From assembly GCA_017554385.1 (NCBI GenBank), contig JAFZIL010000063.1, positions 1-64,000 on the forward strand: 64,000 bases of DNA, written 5' to 3'. This DNA is from Prevotella sp. GTDB taxonomy: Bacteria > Bacteroidota > Bacteroidia > Bacteroidales > Bacteroidaceae. Under the pieces are notes generated by a model. The model saw nothing but the letters and a program-made list of their open reading frames with translations, was not told where the DNA came from and searched no databases. This document shows positions 20,001 to 28,400 of the stretch, piece after piece. Position 1 is the first letter of the stretch, and each line of letters starts with the position of its first letter. A program made the translations under genes and the position numbers.

Positions 20001-20190
20001 CGCAGGTGCTGCCCAGCAGGAGTTCCGTGCCTCGAAGGTCACGCTCATAGGCTTCGGCACAAAGACGGGCATCAGGGACAATTGCCGTGAACCAATAACC
20101 AACAAACCTTATGCCTTCGACCTGCTGGGCCGTCCTCATTATTCAAAGGGCATCTCCATCTTTGACAATAAGAAAGTCATAACAAGATAG
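17041..20190 (+). CDS. secreted GH29-type alpha-L-fucosidase with duplicated C-terminal modules
   Basis: The 1049-residue protein has a signal peptide (MKAIVLSILCAAAATAVAQ; an ATG at 17032 would add three residues). Residues 40-400 form a GH29-like barrel: WFRDAKFGIWAHWDPQ, AKYFMAMGQHHDNYDCWDS, and PDMIYFDDT with D286 as the likely nucleophile. GH29 enzymes release alpha-L-fucose. After a linker helix come two related modules (about 640-810 and 826-1003) sharing N-W-T-V-E-N and YPG-C-L-LG-W motifs, possibly carbohydrate binding. The end (YAFDLLGRPHYSKGISIFDNK) resembles a T9SS type-A sorting tail, so export to the surface by PorU/PorV is plausible. Confidence 0.85.
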   Translation: MKAIVLSILCAAAATAVAQPHAAGYVRPHNEINIPTENVAVETGAFTANWDNLSAWECPEWFRDAKFGIWAHWDPQCEAEDGDWYARSMYGTGGQRNTFYNYFGHYPDHDWGYKDFCRYWTVAQWNPEELIKLYASAGAKYFMAMGQHHDNYDCWDSPYQEWNSMNIGPKRDIVGEWAEQCRKYGLKLGVSMHGAHAWTFFEVGRNADTGVTKEEGAGTWWEGYDPQELYAQNHAHSANWSDWGSIHSQWGWGNGVCPPSVAYMQKFQNRVLQCINKYDPDMIYFDDTVLPFYGASTNTNDQYSLRILQHYYNHSAAQHDGVPQVVVTGKILQDMHKQAMLWDVERGIPDRCQELPWQTCTCIGGWHYSKYEGDNNMYKSAETVIRMLVDIVSKNGNLLLSIPVRGNGTIDNNEKRIVAGIKAWMDINGESIFGTRPWKVYGEGPLFDSANPLNAQGFNEGINYSAEDVRYVERNGALYATIMRWPSRADFTFESLGKISPSYSGQVQSVRLLGYGDVEFEQGIEGLTVTLPTKSQIAPVFAITFDPDAPTTLSLSEVIDIYEQKVAELSAQASNNTGKPNAMKVVAFQQQLDAARSVLASSPSEEEQAAAIARLHTAYNVLKQTGFNPGGSPDEVGQTDVTLDYLIERNNFSATEMGSRFGKPVNWTVENFSIPQLDASRGTKNGIDNYPGRNCLMMGKWSGEDGTPAMNMTNARIFRSVHLPAGHYFFGASFNALYQLGTAYIYVATEPLNTSAIYKNAIAKLAMNKCAADGKFYGITFDLTEEQDVVLVFQANMQGGNANQEFRVDEVKLLYSAEAEALQQTNITTDKLIQASRFSRVSGQSTTTRYGTPKNWTVENYRIPAGGDGTRNGLDRYPGYDCLTLGVWDDRQNNTEGDLANARVYRRVSLDAGSYYFGAAYEANYQLAQAYIFASSDVIAQTSDIPEQSIAYDAIADAGKDNTTFRGIYFELDQPQEVVLGFQADLAAGAAQQEFRASKVTLIGFGTKTGIRDNCREPITNKPYAFDLLGRPHYSKGISIFDNKKVITR

Positions 20191-20225
20191 CCCACACCGC
20201 ACGTCTAAGCCCTCCTTGCTGATGT

Positions 20226-20290
20226 CATTACAAAGTATTTGTAGCGACATTACAAATACTTTGTAACGACATTACAGACTATTTGTAATA
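20226..20290. repeat. 22-bp-periodic array of TACAAAnnnTTTGTA palindromes
   Basis: Three near-palindromic 15-mers lie at 20229-20243, 20251-20265 and 20273-20287: TACAAAGTATTTGTA, TACAAATACTTTGTA and TACAGACTATTTGTA. Spacing is exactly 22 bp, about two helical turns, with spacers GCGACAT and ACGACAT. The first two are also perfect inverted repeats of each other and can form a 15-bp hairpin. Lying 39 nt after the GH29 stop, it could be a multi-site operator or a 3' hairpin; there is no T run. Confidence 0.7.
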
Positions 20291-20317
20291 GCGTTATGAC
20301 TTTTTCTCGAAATAATG

Positions 20318-20400
20318 GCCAAAAATGCTATCGAATGTTCGCTTTACCTCGAGAAAAAGGCAAAAAATGCTATCAAATATTCACTTTCTTGCGAGAAAAA
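20318..20400. repeat. two degenerate 41-nt direct repeats
   Basis: Unit A (20318-20357) and unit B (20359-20400) share GGC-AAAAATGCTATC-AAT-TTC-CTTT-GAGAAAAA with scattered differences. A 67-codon open frame (20315-20518) crosses them and reads as a repeated AKNAI-YSL--EK peptide, but it has no promoter word nearby and no recognised family. I treat the region as a repeat, not a gene. Confidence 0.5.
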
Positions 20401-20670
20401 TGTGCAAAAAGTAGCCAAATTTAAGCAAAAATCGGCGGTTTTTCCTCAAAAAAGCAGTTTGTTGTCATATTTTCATTTGTTGTTATCATTCGCAACAACC
20501 AGATTATCAATAAATTAACTAACGAATAACAACAAAACAACAAATCCGACAAAAAAATTCTTGATAATAACAGTTGAAACCATCTATATAGTACGTCACT
20601 CGTTGTGCCATAATGCGGGGTGAAAATGAAATTTTTTCCTCATTTTCCTTCTTAATTTCAATACTTTTTG

Positions 20671-20678
20671 TATCTTTG
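20671..20678 (+). promoter_or_regulatory. -7 box driving the hsdM leader
   Basis: TATCTTTG matches TAnnTTTG and is followed by GCATC. Transcription from about 20685 would give a leader of about 340 nt before hsdM, far longer than any other leader here. Confidence 0.5.
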
Positions 20679-20684
20679 CATCAA

Positions 20685-21025
20685 GTATCGCCGAAAGCAC
20701 CGTAAACGGTGCACGCTTCGCCAGCGAGGCGCTTTTCCTTGAGCGCAGGGTGGCGGTGCGATTTTTGAGGGAAATAACAAAACAGCATTAATGTTGTTGG
20801 TAATATCTGGGAACCTGAGAAATTCATAGATATTCATATAGTCAACGACAAGTTAATGCCTATGCGATAGCGTAGGCACGACTTATCAGACTATATAGGC
20901 AATCTCAGGGCCTCCAGATATGGGTAAGTAGCGTTCTACGCTATTTCCATGTCCGGAGGTCTTGGTTTTATGCCTATAATCATGCCGATGACGAGTGTGC
21001 TGCCTAAAACTATATCGCATAGACT
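20685..21025 (+). ncRNA. long structured leader RNA upstream of hsdM
   Basis: No protein-coding frame is evident, but many helices can be drawn. They are: GCACCG/CGGTGC near 20698-20713; AATATCT 20802-20808 with AGATATT 20828-20834; CCTGAGA 20814-20820 with TCTCAGG 20903-20909; TGCCTATGC 20857-20865 with GCGTAGGCA 20870-20878; TATAGGCA 20894-20901 with TGCCTATA 20971-20978; and a long imperfect hairpin at 20909-20961 with loop TCT. The segment CTATGCGATA (20860-20869) also pairs with TATCGCATAG at 21013-21022, three bases before the hsdM ATG, so two exclusive folds are possible. It does not show RNase P, tmRNA or riboswitch cores that I recognise. Confidence 0.45.
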
Positions 21026-23284
21026 ATGAATCAGAGTCAATATAACCAACTGTTCTCGTTCATCTGGAATATCGCTACAGATGTATTGGTATATGCCTTC
21101 GAGAAAGGCGAATACAAGAAGATCATCATGCCCATGATGGTGCTACGTCGTATTGACGTGTTGTTGGAACCCACCAAGGAGCAACTGCTGAAGCAAAAGC
21201 AGATGTTGGATGCAAACAATATCCAGAATCAAGACCCCATTCTATATACAGTTACTGGCTATCCCTTCTACAACACATCGAAGTTCACCATGAAGACGCT
21301 GAAGAGTGAGACAGACCCGCTGCGCCTGAAGATGAACTTCATAGACTATCTGAACGGATTCAGCAAGGACGTACAGGACATTATCGATAAGTTCCATCTC
21401 CGTCAGATGGTAGACAACCTGACAGAGGCAGAGCGACTGGGTAGTATCATCGAGAAGTTCACGGACGACAAGATTAACCTCTCAAACAAGCCGGTTCTGG
21501 ATGATAAAGGAAATGTACGACTCCCTGGGCTGGATAACCACACGATGGGAACCATCTTCGAAGAACTGCTTCGTAAGTTCAATGAGGAAAACAACGTGAC
21601 TGAGGCGGGTGAACACTTCACACCTCGTGACTACGTGAAATTGTTAGCAGATTTGGCTGTACTGCCTATTGCAGACAAGATTACAGATAATACCTACCAC
21701 ATCTATGACGGCGCTTGTGGCACGGGTGGCATCTTGACCATCGCGCAGGATCGTATCATGGAAATAGCCAATGAACGAGGCAAGAAGGTGCAGGTAAACA
21801 TCTTCGGACAGGAATTGCAACCTGATACGTTCGCTACATGTAAGGCTGACCTAATGATTTCTGAAAACATCAAGTCGTTCCAATATCAACACGGCATGGA
21901 ATCTCGTGAGTATATTGCTTTCGACAGCACCATCTCGCGCGACGGTCATGCAGGCGAGACTTACGACTTCTGCATCAGTAATCCGCCATTCGGTACACCT
22001 TGGAAAGAGGACTTGAAAAAGCGCGGATTGGGTGAAAACGAGAAGAAGAAATTCACAGATTGTCGTTTCTCTGTAATAGATAATGAAGGCAAGGAACTAT
22101 CATTCATTCCTGATATTGGCGATGCGCAGATGATGTTCTTAGCTAATAATCTATCTCGAATGCGTGAGGATACGGCTCTTGGTACTCGTATTGTTGAAGT
22201 ACACAATGGTTCATCACTCTTTACAGGAAATGCTGGTAGTGGAGCCAGCAATCTGCGCCAGTATATTATTGAAAATGATTTGTTGGAGGCTATTGTTGCT
22301 ATGCCTGAAAAAGACTTCTATAATACAGGTATTGGTACATTCATTTGGGTCATCACCAATCGTAAGGAAGAGCGACGCCGTGGTTATGTACAGTTGATTG
22401 ATGCCACAGAAATCAAGTCACCATTGCGAAAGAATTTGGGTGAAAAGAACTGTGAGACCACAGAGGAAGACCGTGCTCAGATTATGAAGCTATTGATGGA
22501 CTTCAAAGATACACCCCAGAGCAAAATCTTCCCCAACGAAGAGTTTGGCTACTGGAGTGTGAACGTTGAAAGACCTCTGAGAGAGAGTATCACCTTAAAC
22601 AGACAAGTTATGCAAAAGGCTGTTAATAGCTTAATGTGTAAAGATGTAGAGCTAAGTGAGGAGTGTAAGAATAAGCTAATAGAACATGGCATTATTCCAC
22701 CTGTTTCTGATGAGATTCCAGAAATAGAAGAAGGAACATCCATATTAGCAGGGCAATATGCAAAGTTTCGCAAGGTGAAACTCCCTAAGAACATTGGACA
22801 GCTGATGGCAGATATTGCTATCAGTCAATCATTAATGACTCTTTGCGATATGATGGATGAAAAAGAAACGTGGCTTGATATGCAAGCATTCGAGAAACGT
22901 TTCAACGAAGTTACTCTGAATTGGGGAATCAAGTTGAAATACCAAAACGTAGAATCTGTTCTACCTATTTTCAGAGAGCGTAATCCAAAGGCTGAGCCTG
23001 TATTAAAGAAAGGTAAACCTGTTGCAGACCCCAAACTCACAGATACGGAGATAATTCCATTCCACTATGAGGGTGGAATTGAGGGTTTCTTGAAAAATGA
23101 GATTCTGCCTTATTCTCCAGATTCATGGGTAGACGAGAAAAGTATTGTAACAGGCTACGAACTCTCATTTACAAAGTATTTCTATAAACCGAAGCAGTTG
23201 CGGACTATTGAGGAAATCAGCCAAGATATTCGTGGTATTGAGCAGCGCACTGATGGTTTGTTGGACGAAATTTTGGGAAAGTGA
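21026..23284 (+). CDS. hsdM: type I restriction-modification methyltransferase subunit HsdM
   Basis: HsdM transfers methyl groups to adenine N6 within the site chosen by HsdS. The 752-residue protein has an N-terminal helical domain, SAM-binding motif YDGACGTGGIL (from about residue 227), catalytic motif NPPF at 319-322, and a C-terminal extension that makes it longer than the usual 500-550 residues. The motif GEHFTPRDYVKLL precedes the SAM site, as in the family. Its stop overlaps the hsdS start by one base. It is preceded by an exceptional structured leader that may control its synthesis. Confidence 0.95.
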   Translation: MNQSQYNQLFSFIWNIATDVLVYAFEKGEYKKIIMPMMVLRRIDVLLEPTKEQLLKQKQMLDANNIQNQDPILYTVTGYPFYNTSKFTMKTLKSETDPLRLKMNFIDYLNGFSKDVQDIIDKFHLRQMVDNLTEAERLGSIIEKFTDDKINLSNKPVLDDKGNVRLPGLDNHTMGTIFEELLRKFNEENNVTEAGEHFTPRDYVKLLADLAVLPIADKITDNTYHIYDGACGTGGILTIAQDRIMEIANERGKKVQVNIFGQELQPDTFATCKADLMISENIKSFQYQHGMESREYIAFDSTISRDGHAGETYDFCISNPPFGTPWKEDLKKRGLGENEKKKFTDCRFSVIDNEGKELSFIPDIGDAQMMFLANNLSRMREDTALGTRIVEVHNGSSLFTGNAGSGASNLRQYIIENDLLEAIVAMPEKDFYNTGIGTFIWVITNRKEERRRGYVQLIDATEIKSPLRKNLGEKNCETTEEDRAQIMKLLMDFKDTPQSKIFPNEEFGYWSVNVERPLRESITLNRQVMQKAVNSLMCKDVELSEECKNKLIEHGIIPPVSDEIPEIEEGTSILAGQYAKFRKVKLPKNIGQLMADIAISQSLMTLCDMMDEKETWLDMQAFEKRFNEVTLNWGIKLKYQNVESVLPIFRERNPKAEPVLKKGKPVADPKLTDTEIIPFHYEGGIEGFLKNEILPYSPDSWVDEKSIVTGYELSFTKYFYKPKQLRTIEEISQDIRGIEQRTDGLLDEILGK

Positions 23285-24606
23285 TGGAGAGGTATAAGGA
23301 TTATAAAGATAGTGGCATCCAATGGATTGGAGAGATTCCGAGTCATTGGAAAGTGGAACCTTTTGGTAGGCACTTTTCATATGGGAAGGGGCTTCCTATA
23401 ACTAAAGCAGATTTACGACAAGCAGGAGTAGCTGTTATTAGCTATGGACAAATTCATTCAAAGCTGAATACAGGACTTACATTAACGGATGAATTAGTAA
23501 GGTTTGTAGACAAGAAATATTTAGAAACAAACCCCAATGCCATTCTTTCTAAAGGGGATTTTATCTTTGCGGATACATCTGAAGATATTGAGGGCTCTGG
23601 CAACTTTGCTTTTAATGATTACAAAGAAACTATTTTTGCTGGATACCACACTGTTGTAGCAAAACCTAAAGATTTATCTTGTCCCAAGTATTATGCTTGT
23701 TTGTTTTCTTCCAAATCTTGGAAAAGACAAATTCAATCTTTGGTTAATGGCGTAAAGGTATATAGTATCAATAAAGGTCATTTAAAGAAATCTATCTTAT
23801 TGATACCCCCTCTCGCTGAGCAGGAAAAAATAGTGAATTATATCGAAAGCAAAACATCGAAGATTGATGCGTATGTTGCGGAGAAGGAGAAAGAGGTACA
23901 ACTGCTGAATGAACTCAAAGAAGCAGAAATCGCCAAAGTTGTCACACAGGGCCTAAACCCGAATGTGAAGATGAAGGATAGTGGTATCTCTTGGATTGGA
24001 ATGATTCCAGAGCATTGGGAAGTTAAGCGTGTTGCCAGCCTATTTACAGGTAAAGTTAATACCAATTCCGATTTCGCATATCAACATGCTTTCAAATTCT
24101 ACTACGGTACTCTTGTTCCCAAAGATGAGGTTGGCGATGCAGAAGAATATAGAGAAACCTATGTGAAATATCAAGTTATTCAGAAAGACGATATCCTGCT
24201 TAACGGACTCAACTTGAACTATGACTTTGTATCGCAAAGGGTGGCTATAGCACCTTCTGATGGTATTATTACTTCTGCTTATATTGTAGCCCGTCCAAGA
24301 AAAGGAACGAATGCGGATTATTACAATTTCCTATTCAAAGCAATGGATAGTAAAAAGCTATTTCATGGAATGGGAACAGGTATTAGGCTTACGCTCTCTT
24401 TCGATGAACTAAAGAAACAGGTAGTTGTATACCCACCTGCTGACGAGCAACATGCCATCGTAGCCTATATCAACGAAAAGACGGCAAAAGTGGAATCTCT
24501 CATTACTGACCTTCAGGCAGAAATTGATTACCTAAAGGAGTACAAGCAGCGGCTCATCGCTGACTGCGTAACAGGAAAAGTGAACGTACAAAATGATGTG
24601 ATATAA
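23284..24606 (+). CDS. hsdS: type I restriction-modification specificity subunit HsdS
   Basis: HsdS chooses the bipartite DNA site for methylation and cleavage. The 440-residue protein has two target-recognition domains, each opening with a related motif (SGIQWIGEIPSHWKV near residue 11; SGISWIGMIPEHWEV near residue 235). Each is followed by a coiled-coil segment (KTSKIDAYVAEKEKEVQLL; KTAKVESLITDLQAEIDYL). The start at 23284 overlaps the HsdM stop (TGATG), giving translational coupling. There is no second hsdS copy in the window for recombination. Confidence 0.94.
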   Translation: MERYKDYKDSGIQWIGEIPSHWKVEPFGRHFSYGKGLPITKADLRQAGVAVISYGQIHSKLNTGLTLTDELVRFVDKKYLETNPNAILSKGDFIFADTSEDIEGSGNFAFNDYKETIFAGYHTVVAKPKDLSCPKYYACLFSSKSWKRQIQSLVNGVKVYSINKGHLKKSILLIPPLAEQEKIVNYIESKTSKIDAYVAEKEKEVQLLNELKEAEIAKVVTQGLNPNVKMKDSGISWIGMIPEHWEVKRVASLFTGKVNTNSDFAYQHAFKFYYGTLVPKDEVGDAEEYRETYVKYQVIQKDDILLNGLNLNYDFVSQRVAIAPSDGIITSAYIVARPRKGTNADYYNFLFKAMDSKKLFHGMGTGIRLTLSFDELKKQVVVYPPADEQHAIVAYINEKTAKVESLITDLQAEIDYLKEYKQRLIADCVTGKVNVQNDVI

Positions 24607-24724
24607 TAATGCTCTTTGAGGTAGGCCTTGAAGAAGCCAGAGCTCTTTGACATTGTGACACAGTTAGGAAGTAAGATGTTATCACCAAATGTGGCGACAA
24701 CTTTCAAGATGCCAAATTGGCATC
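24607..24724. other. gap with 17-bp palindrome and IR copy after hsdS
   Basis: This 118-nt gap between the convergent 3' ends of hsdS and the ORF6N gene holds the palindrome GATGCCAA-A-TTGGCATC at 24708-24724, directly beyond the ORF6N stop. Positions 24701-24722 are an exact inverted copy of 25105-25126 inside that gene. A short open frame on the plus strand (about 24635-24740) shows no recognised similarity and may be a gene fragment. Confidence 0.55.
24701..24722 (+). repeat. 22-nt inverted repeat, left copy
   Basis: This copy is outside the ORF6N gene. Its exact reverse complement lies at 25105-25126 inside the gene. A 22-nt exact match is not expected by chance over this distance, so recombination or duplication is implied. 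Confidence 0.85.
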
Positions 24725-25306
24725 TCAAGAATCTTCTTCGTCTTTTGGTTGAATAAAGCCAATGGGCTTTCGAGGCTTTCCTACGGCAGGCTTGGCCTGC
24801 AGTTCTGCCAATGCAGTGCTGATGGCATCAAGTTGAGCACGAGTACTCTCGTTGATGTCGTTCTGGTCAGCAAGAATATCGTTAACCTCATTCTTGAGAT
24901 CTTCGATTTGCTTTCTGAGGTCGAGATAAGTGGCTGCAAGAGGTAACTCGGCCAAGTGGCGATAGGCAACGAATGCTCGCATAATCTTTCGGTTTGCCTG
25001 AACGGCAACTTTAGATTTGAGGACTCCGCTTAACATCGCAACCCCAATTTCAGTGAATGCAAAAGGCATGTATTTAAAATTGCTACCTCGTCCTTTGTTC
25101 AAGGTGCCAATTTGGCATCTTGAAAGTTCATCACTGGTTAATTCAAACATAAAGTCCTCTCCTTCAAAGCGTTCGATATTGCGTCGAACTTGGCGTTTGA
25201 GGTGTGAAGTCTCTACTTCATAGATACTTGCTAAATCGAAATCAAGCATCACACGCTGACCACGAATAAAGTAAATCTTGGATTGGATGTTATCAAGTTC
25301 GTTCAT
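24725..25306 (-). CDS. ORF6N-domain DNA-binding protein, antisense inside the hsd locus
   Basis: The 193-residue protein carries the phage-type ORF6N domain: IYFIRGQRVMLDFDLASIYEV (about 10-30), LKRQVRRNIERFEGEDFMFELTSDEL (about 36-61), then KYMPFAFTEIGVAMLSGVL. A coiled-coil C-terminus follows (LRKQIEDLKNEVNDILADQND). These domains occur in phage antirepressors and in orphan genes lodged in restriction loci; the function here is unknown. The start at 25306 gives the family N-terminus; an upstream ATG at 25357 would place the promoter box inside the gene. It lies between hsdS and hsdR on the opposite strand. Confidence 0.85.
   Translation of the reverse strand: MNELDNIQSKIYFIRGQRVMLDFDLASIYEVETSHLKRQVRRNIERFEGEDFMFELTSDELSRCQIGTLNKGRGSNFKYMPFAFTEIGVAMLSGVLKSKVAVQANRKIMRAFVAYRHLAELPLAATYLDLRKQIEDLKNEVNDILADQNDINESTRAQLDAISTALAELQAKPAVGKPRKPIGFIQPKDEEDS
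25105..25126 (-). repeat. 22-nt inverted repeat, right copy
   Basis: This copy encodes the conserved LSRCQIG region of the ORF6N protein. With the copy at 24701-24722 it brackets about 380 bp containing the 3' two-thirds of the gene. Confidence 0.85.
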
Positions 25307-25326
25307 ATAATTGCTATTAGGCGGTA

Positions 25327-25334
25327 CAAAGGTA
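25327..25334 (-). promoter_or_regulatory. -7 box of the ORF6N gene
   Basis: On the minus strand the site reads TACCTTTG, matching TAnnTTTG, 21 nt before the start at 25306. It shows that the gene has its own promoter opposing the hsd genes. Confidence 0.5.
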
Positions 25335-25443
25335 TAAAAAAATACTGACACTTCCAAAACTTTCAGAGAGATATTACTCTTTTAGAATCATAATGTGTCA
25401 CAATTGTCTGGAATATAAAAGATAATAATAAAATAATAGAAAT

Positions 25444-28400
25444 ATGCCAACAGATGTAAGTGAAAAGCAGTTAGAAACCATTCTCGTGAATTATCTGCGA
25501 GACATTCAGGGATATGAACAGGGGATTTCTGAAGAGTACAGCAAGGACTATTCGCTGGATACGGCGCGAGTGAAGCATTTTCTGCTTTCTACTCAGAAAA
25601 AGAAGGTAGACAATACGGGCTGTTTTGCAAGTGAGATATCTGAACGGAAGTTCTTTACTGAGTTGGCAAAGCAATTGGCAAATCGTGGCGTGACAGATGT
25701 GCTCCGTAAGGGTTTCCGTTTCATCTCGGAACTCTTCGACATGTATTATCCGCTTCCATCAGAGTTGAACCCCACAGCTCAGGAACTATACAAAAAGAAT
25801 ATTTTCTGCGTGACTCGCCAATTGTTCTACAGCAAGGAGAATCAGAATAGCATCGACGTGATGATCTCTATGAATGGTCTGCCATTGATGACATTAGAGG
25901 TGAAGAACCACTATACCGGGCAGACGGTAGAGAATGCAGTAAAGCATTATCAAACAGACAGAGACCCCAAAGATCCTTTGCTGGCCCCCAAACGTTGTGC
26001 TGTACACATGGCTGTGGATGATGATGACATCAAAATGTGTACCTGGCTTTGTGGTAAAGCTTCATGGTTTCTGCCATTCAACAAAGGTGTAAATGGGGGC
26101 GCAGGTAATCCCATCAATCCGAATGGCGTAAAGACCGCCTATCTGTGGGAAGAAATCTTAGCAAAAGAGTCTCTATCGGACATCATAGAGAACTATGCTC
26201 AGGTAGTGAAGAAGAAAGACGAAAAGACTGGTACGGAAAAGCAGAGTGTGGTTTGGCCTCGTTATCACCAGTTGGATTGTGTGCGCAAGTTATTGGCAGA
26301 AACAAAGGCTAAGGGTGTGGGGCAGAGATTCCTTATCCAACACTCAGCAGGCTCAGGTAAGTCGAATTCCATCACGTGGCTGGCTTATCAGTTGGTGGGT
26401 TTACTGGATGGCACACAGGCATTGCTGGATAGTGTCATCGTGGTGACAGACCGTGTGAATCTGGACACACAGATTAAGAACAACATCGTGGCCTTTAAGC
26501 GTCTACAGAACTTGGTCGCATGGGCTGATAGTGCCGAGGCTCTGAGGAATCACTTGGAGAGCGGCAAGAAGATTATCATTACTATCGTACATAAGTTCCC
26601 ATATATATTGGAGGCTATTGGTGGAGAGTTGAAGCATAAGCGTTTCGGCATCATCATCGACGAGGCTCATAGCAGTCAGAATGGTTCGCTAAGTGCCAAG
26701 ATGAATATCGCACTAAGTGGTAATGCCGGTGATGATGATATGGATTTGGAAGACCGGCTAACGGCAATCATTGAGGGGCGTAAGATGGTGAAAAACGCCA
26801 ACTACTATGCTTTTACGGCAACGCCTAAGAACAAAACCTTGCAGATGTTTGGTACGCCCTTCCAACAGCCTGACGGAGAGATAGGACACAAGCCCTTCCA
26901 CGAATACACCATGAAGCAAGCCATAGAAGAGGGCTTCATCATGGACGTATTGGAGCACTATACCACCTACACCTCTTTATATAAGATAGTGAAAGCTGTA
27001 GAGAATGATCCGATGTTCGACAGGAAAGAGGCGATGAAGAAACTGCGTGCTTTTGTGGAGAGCAGACCTGAGACTATTCAGCAGAAAGCAAATATCATTG
27101 TGGAACACTTCCATACGCAGGTCATAGACAAAGGAAAGGTTGGCGGGCAAGCAAGGGCAATGGTTGTGACAAGCAGTATCCTCAGGGCCATAGAGTTCTA
27201 TTATGAGATATCACGTTTACTGAAGGAACGAAAGAGTCCTTATAAGGCTATCGTTGCATTCTCTGGTTCTAAGAACTATGGTGGTAAGGATGTGACGGAA
27301 GCCGACATCAACGGCTTCCCCTCAAAGGACATTGAGGAGAATATGGAGCATGACCCATACCGTATTTTGGTTGTTGCCGACAAGTTCCAAACGGGTTATG
27401 ACCAGCCTTTGCTGCATACCATGTATGTGGATAAGGTATTGACGGATGTAAAGGCTGTGCAGACATTATCACGTCTGAATCGTTGCCATCCAAAGAAGCG
27501 GGATACCTTCGTGCTGGATTTCGCTAACGATGCTGACGATATACAGAAATCATTCCAAAGGTTCTATAAGACCACGATCCTCTCCAAGGAAACAGATCCC
27601 AATAAACTCAATGAGTTGTTGATGCAGATAGAAGAGGCCAATATTTATACAGAGGAAGAAGTAAAGGAACTGAATGTAAAGTATTGGAGCAATGCCCCAA
27701 GAGAAACGCTTGACCCTATCGTGAACAAGACCGTAGAGCGATTCAAGGCACTTGATGAAAAAACGCAGATAACCACGAAGAGTAGCATCAAGGGATTCCT
27801 TCGTACCTATCCCTTTATTGCAGCCGTGATGCCATTCAAGAGCACAGAGTGGGAAATGCTTGATACTTATTTCTCATTGCTCATTCATAAACTGCCCAAA
27901 CTGACAGGTGAGGACTTTACAGAAGGACTGATTGAATCTATAGACTTTGACAAATACCGCCTGATTAAGAATGATGAGAAAAAGATAGAACTGGAGAACA
28001 AAAATTCTGAGATTGCACCTATACCAGTAGGAACTGCCCAGGGGCCGCAAGAACCTGAATTAGCCAAGCTTAGCGACATTCTGAATGAGTGGAACGACAT
28101 TCACTTTACCAACATAGAGAAAGCCAAGGAACAATTGGAAGAACTACCAGAGCGTTTGCGTGCTGACGAGACCTTTGTCAATGCTGCCAAGAACAGCAAT
28201 AAGGAAACGGCCATGCAGCAATGCGCAGCTTCGTTGATGATGATTGTGGCAGGAATGCTAAATGAGAATACCGAATTCTGTCGTTACTATCTTGATAATC
28301 CTGACTTTATGGCAGCAATCAATAATCGGGTATTTGAGTCGGTATATGGCGGTTTATTGTTGTCATATAAAAAAATAGCTAATGTAGAAGACGATAGGGA

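Noticed and set aside
20315-20518. 67-codon frame over the 41-nt repeats
   Set aside because: Repetitive, no promoter word directly upstream, no family; treated as repeat DNA.
20685-21025. Identity as tmRNA, RNase P RNA or a known riboswitch
   Set aside because: None of the conserved cores I know for these (for example the RNase P GAGGAAAGTC region) is present.
24689-24946. 85-codon plus-strand frame inside the ORF6N gene
   Set aside because: Shadow of the ORF6N gene; only meaningful if the segment inverts, which is raised as a finding.
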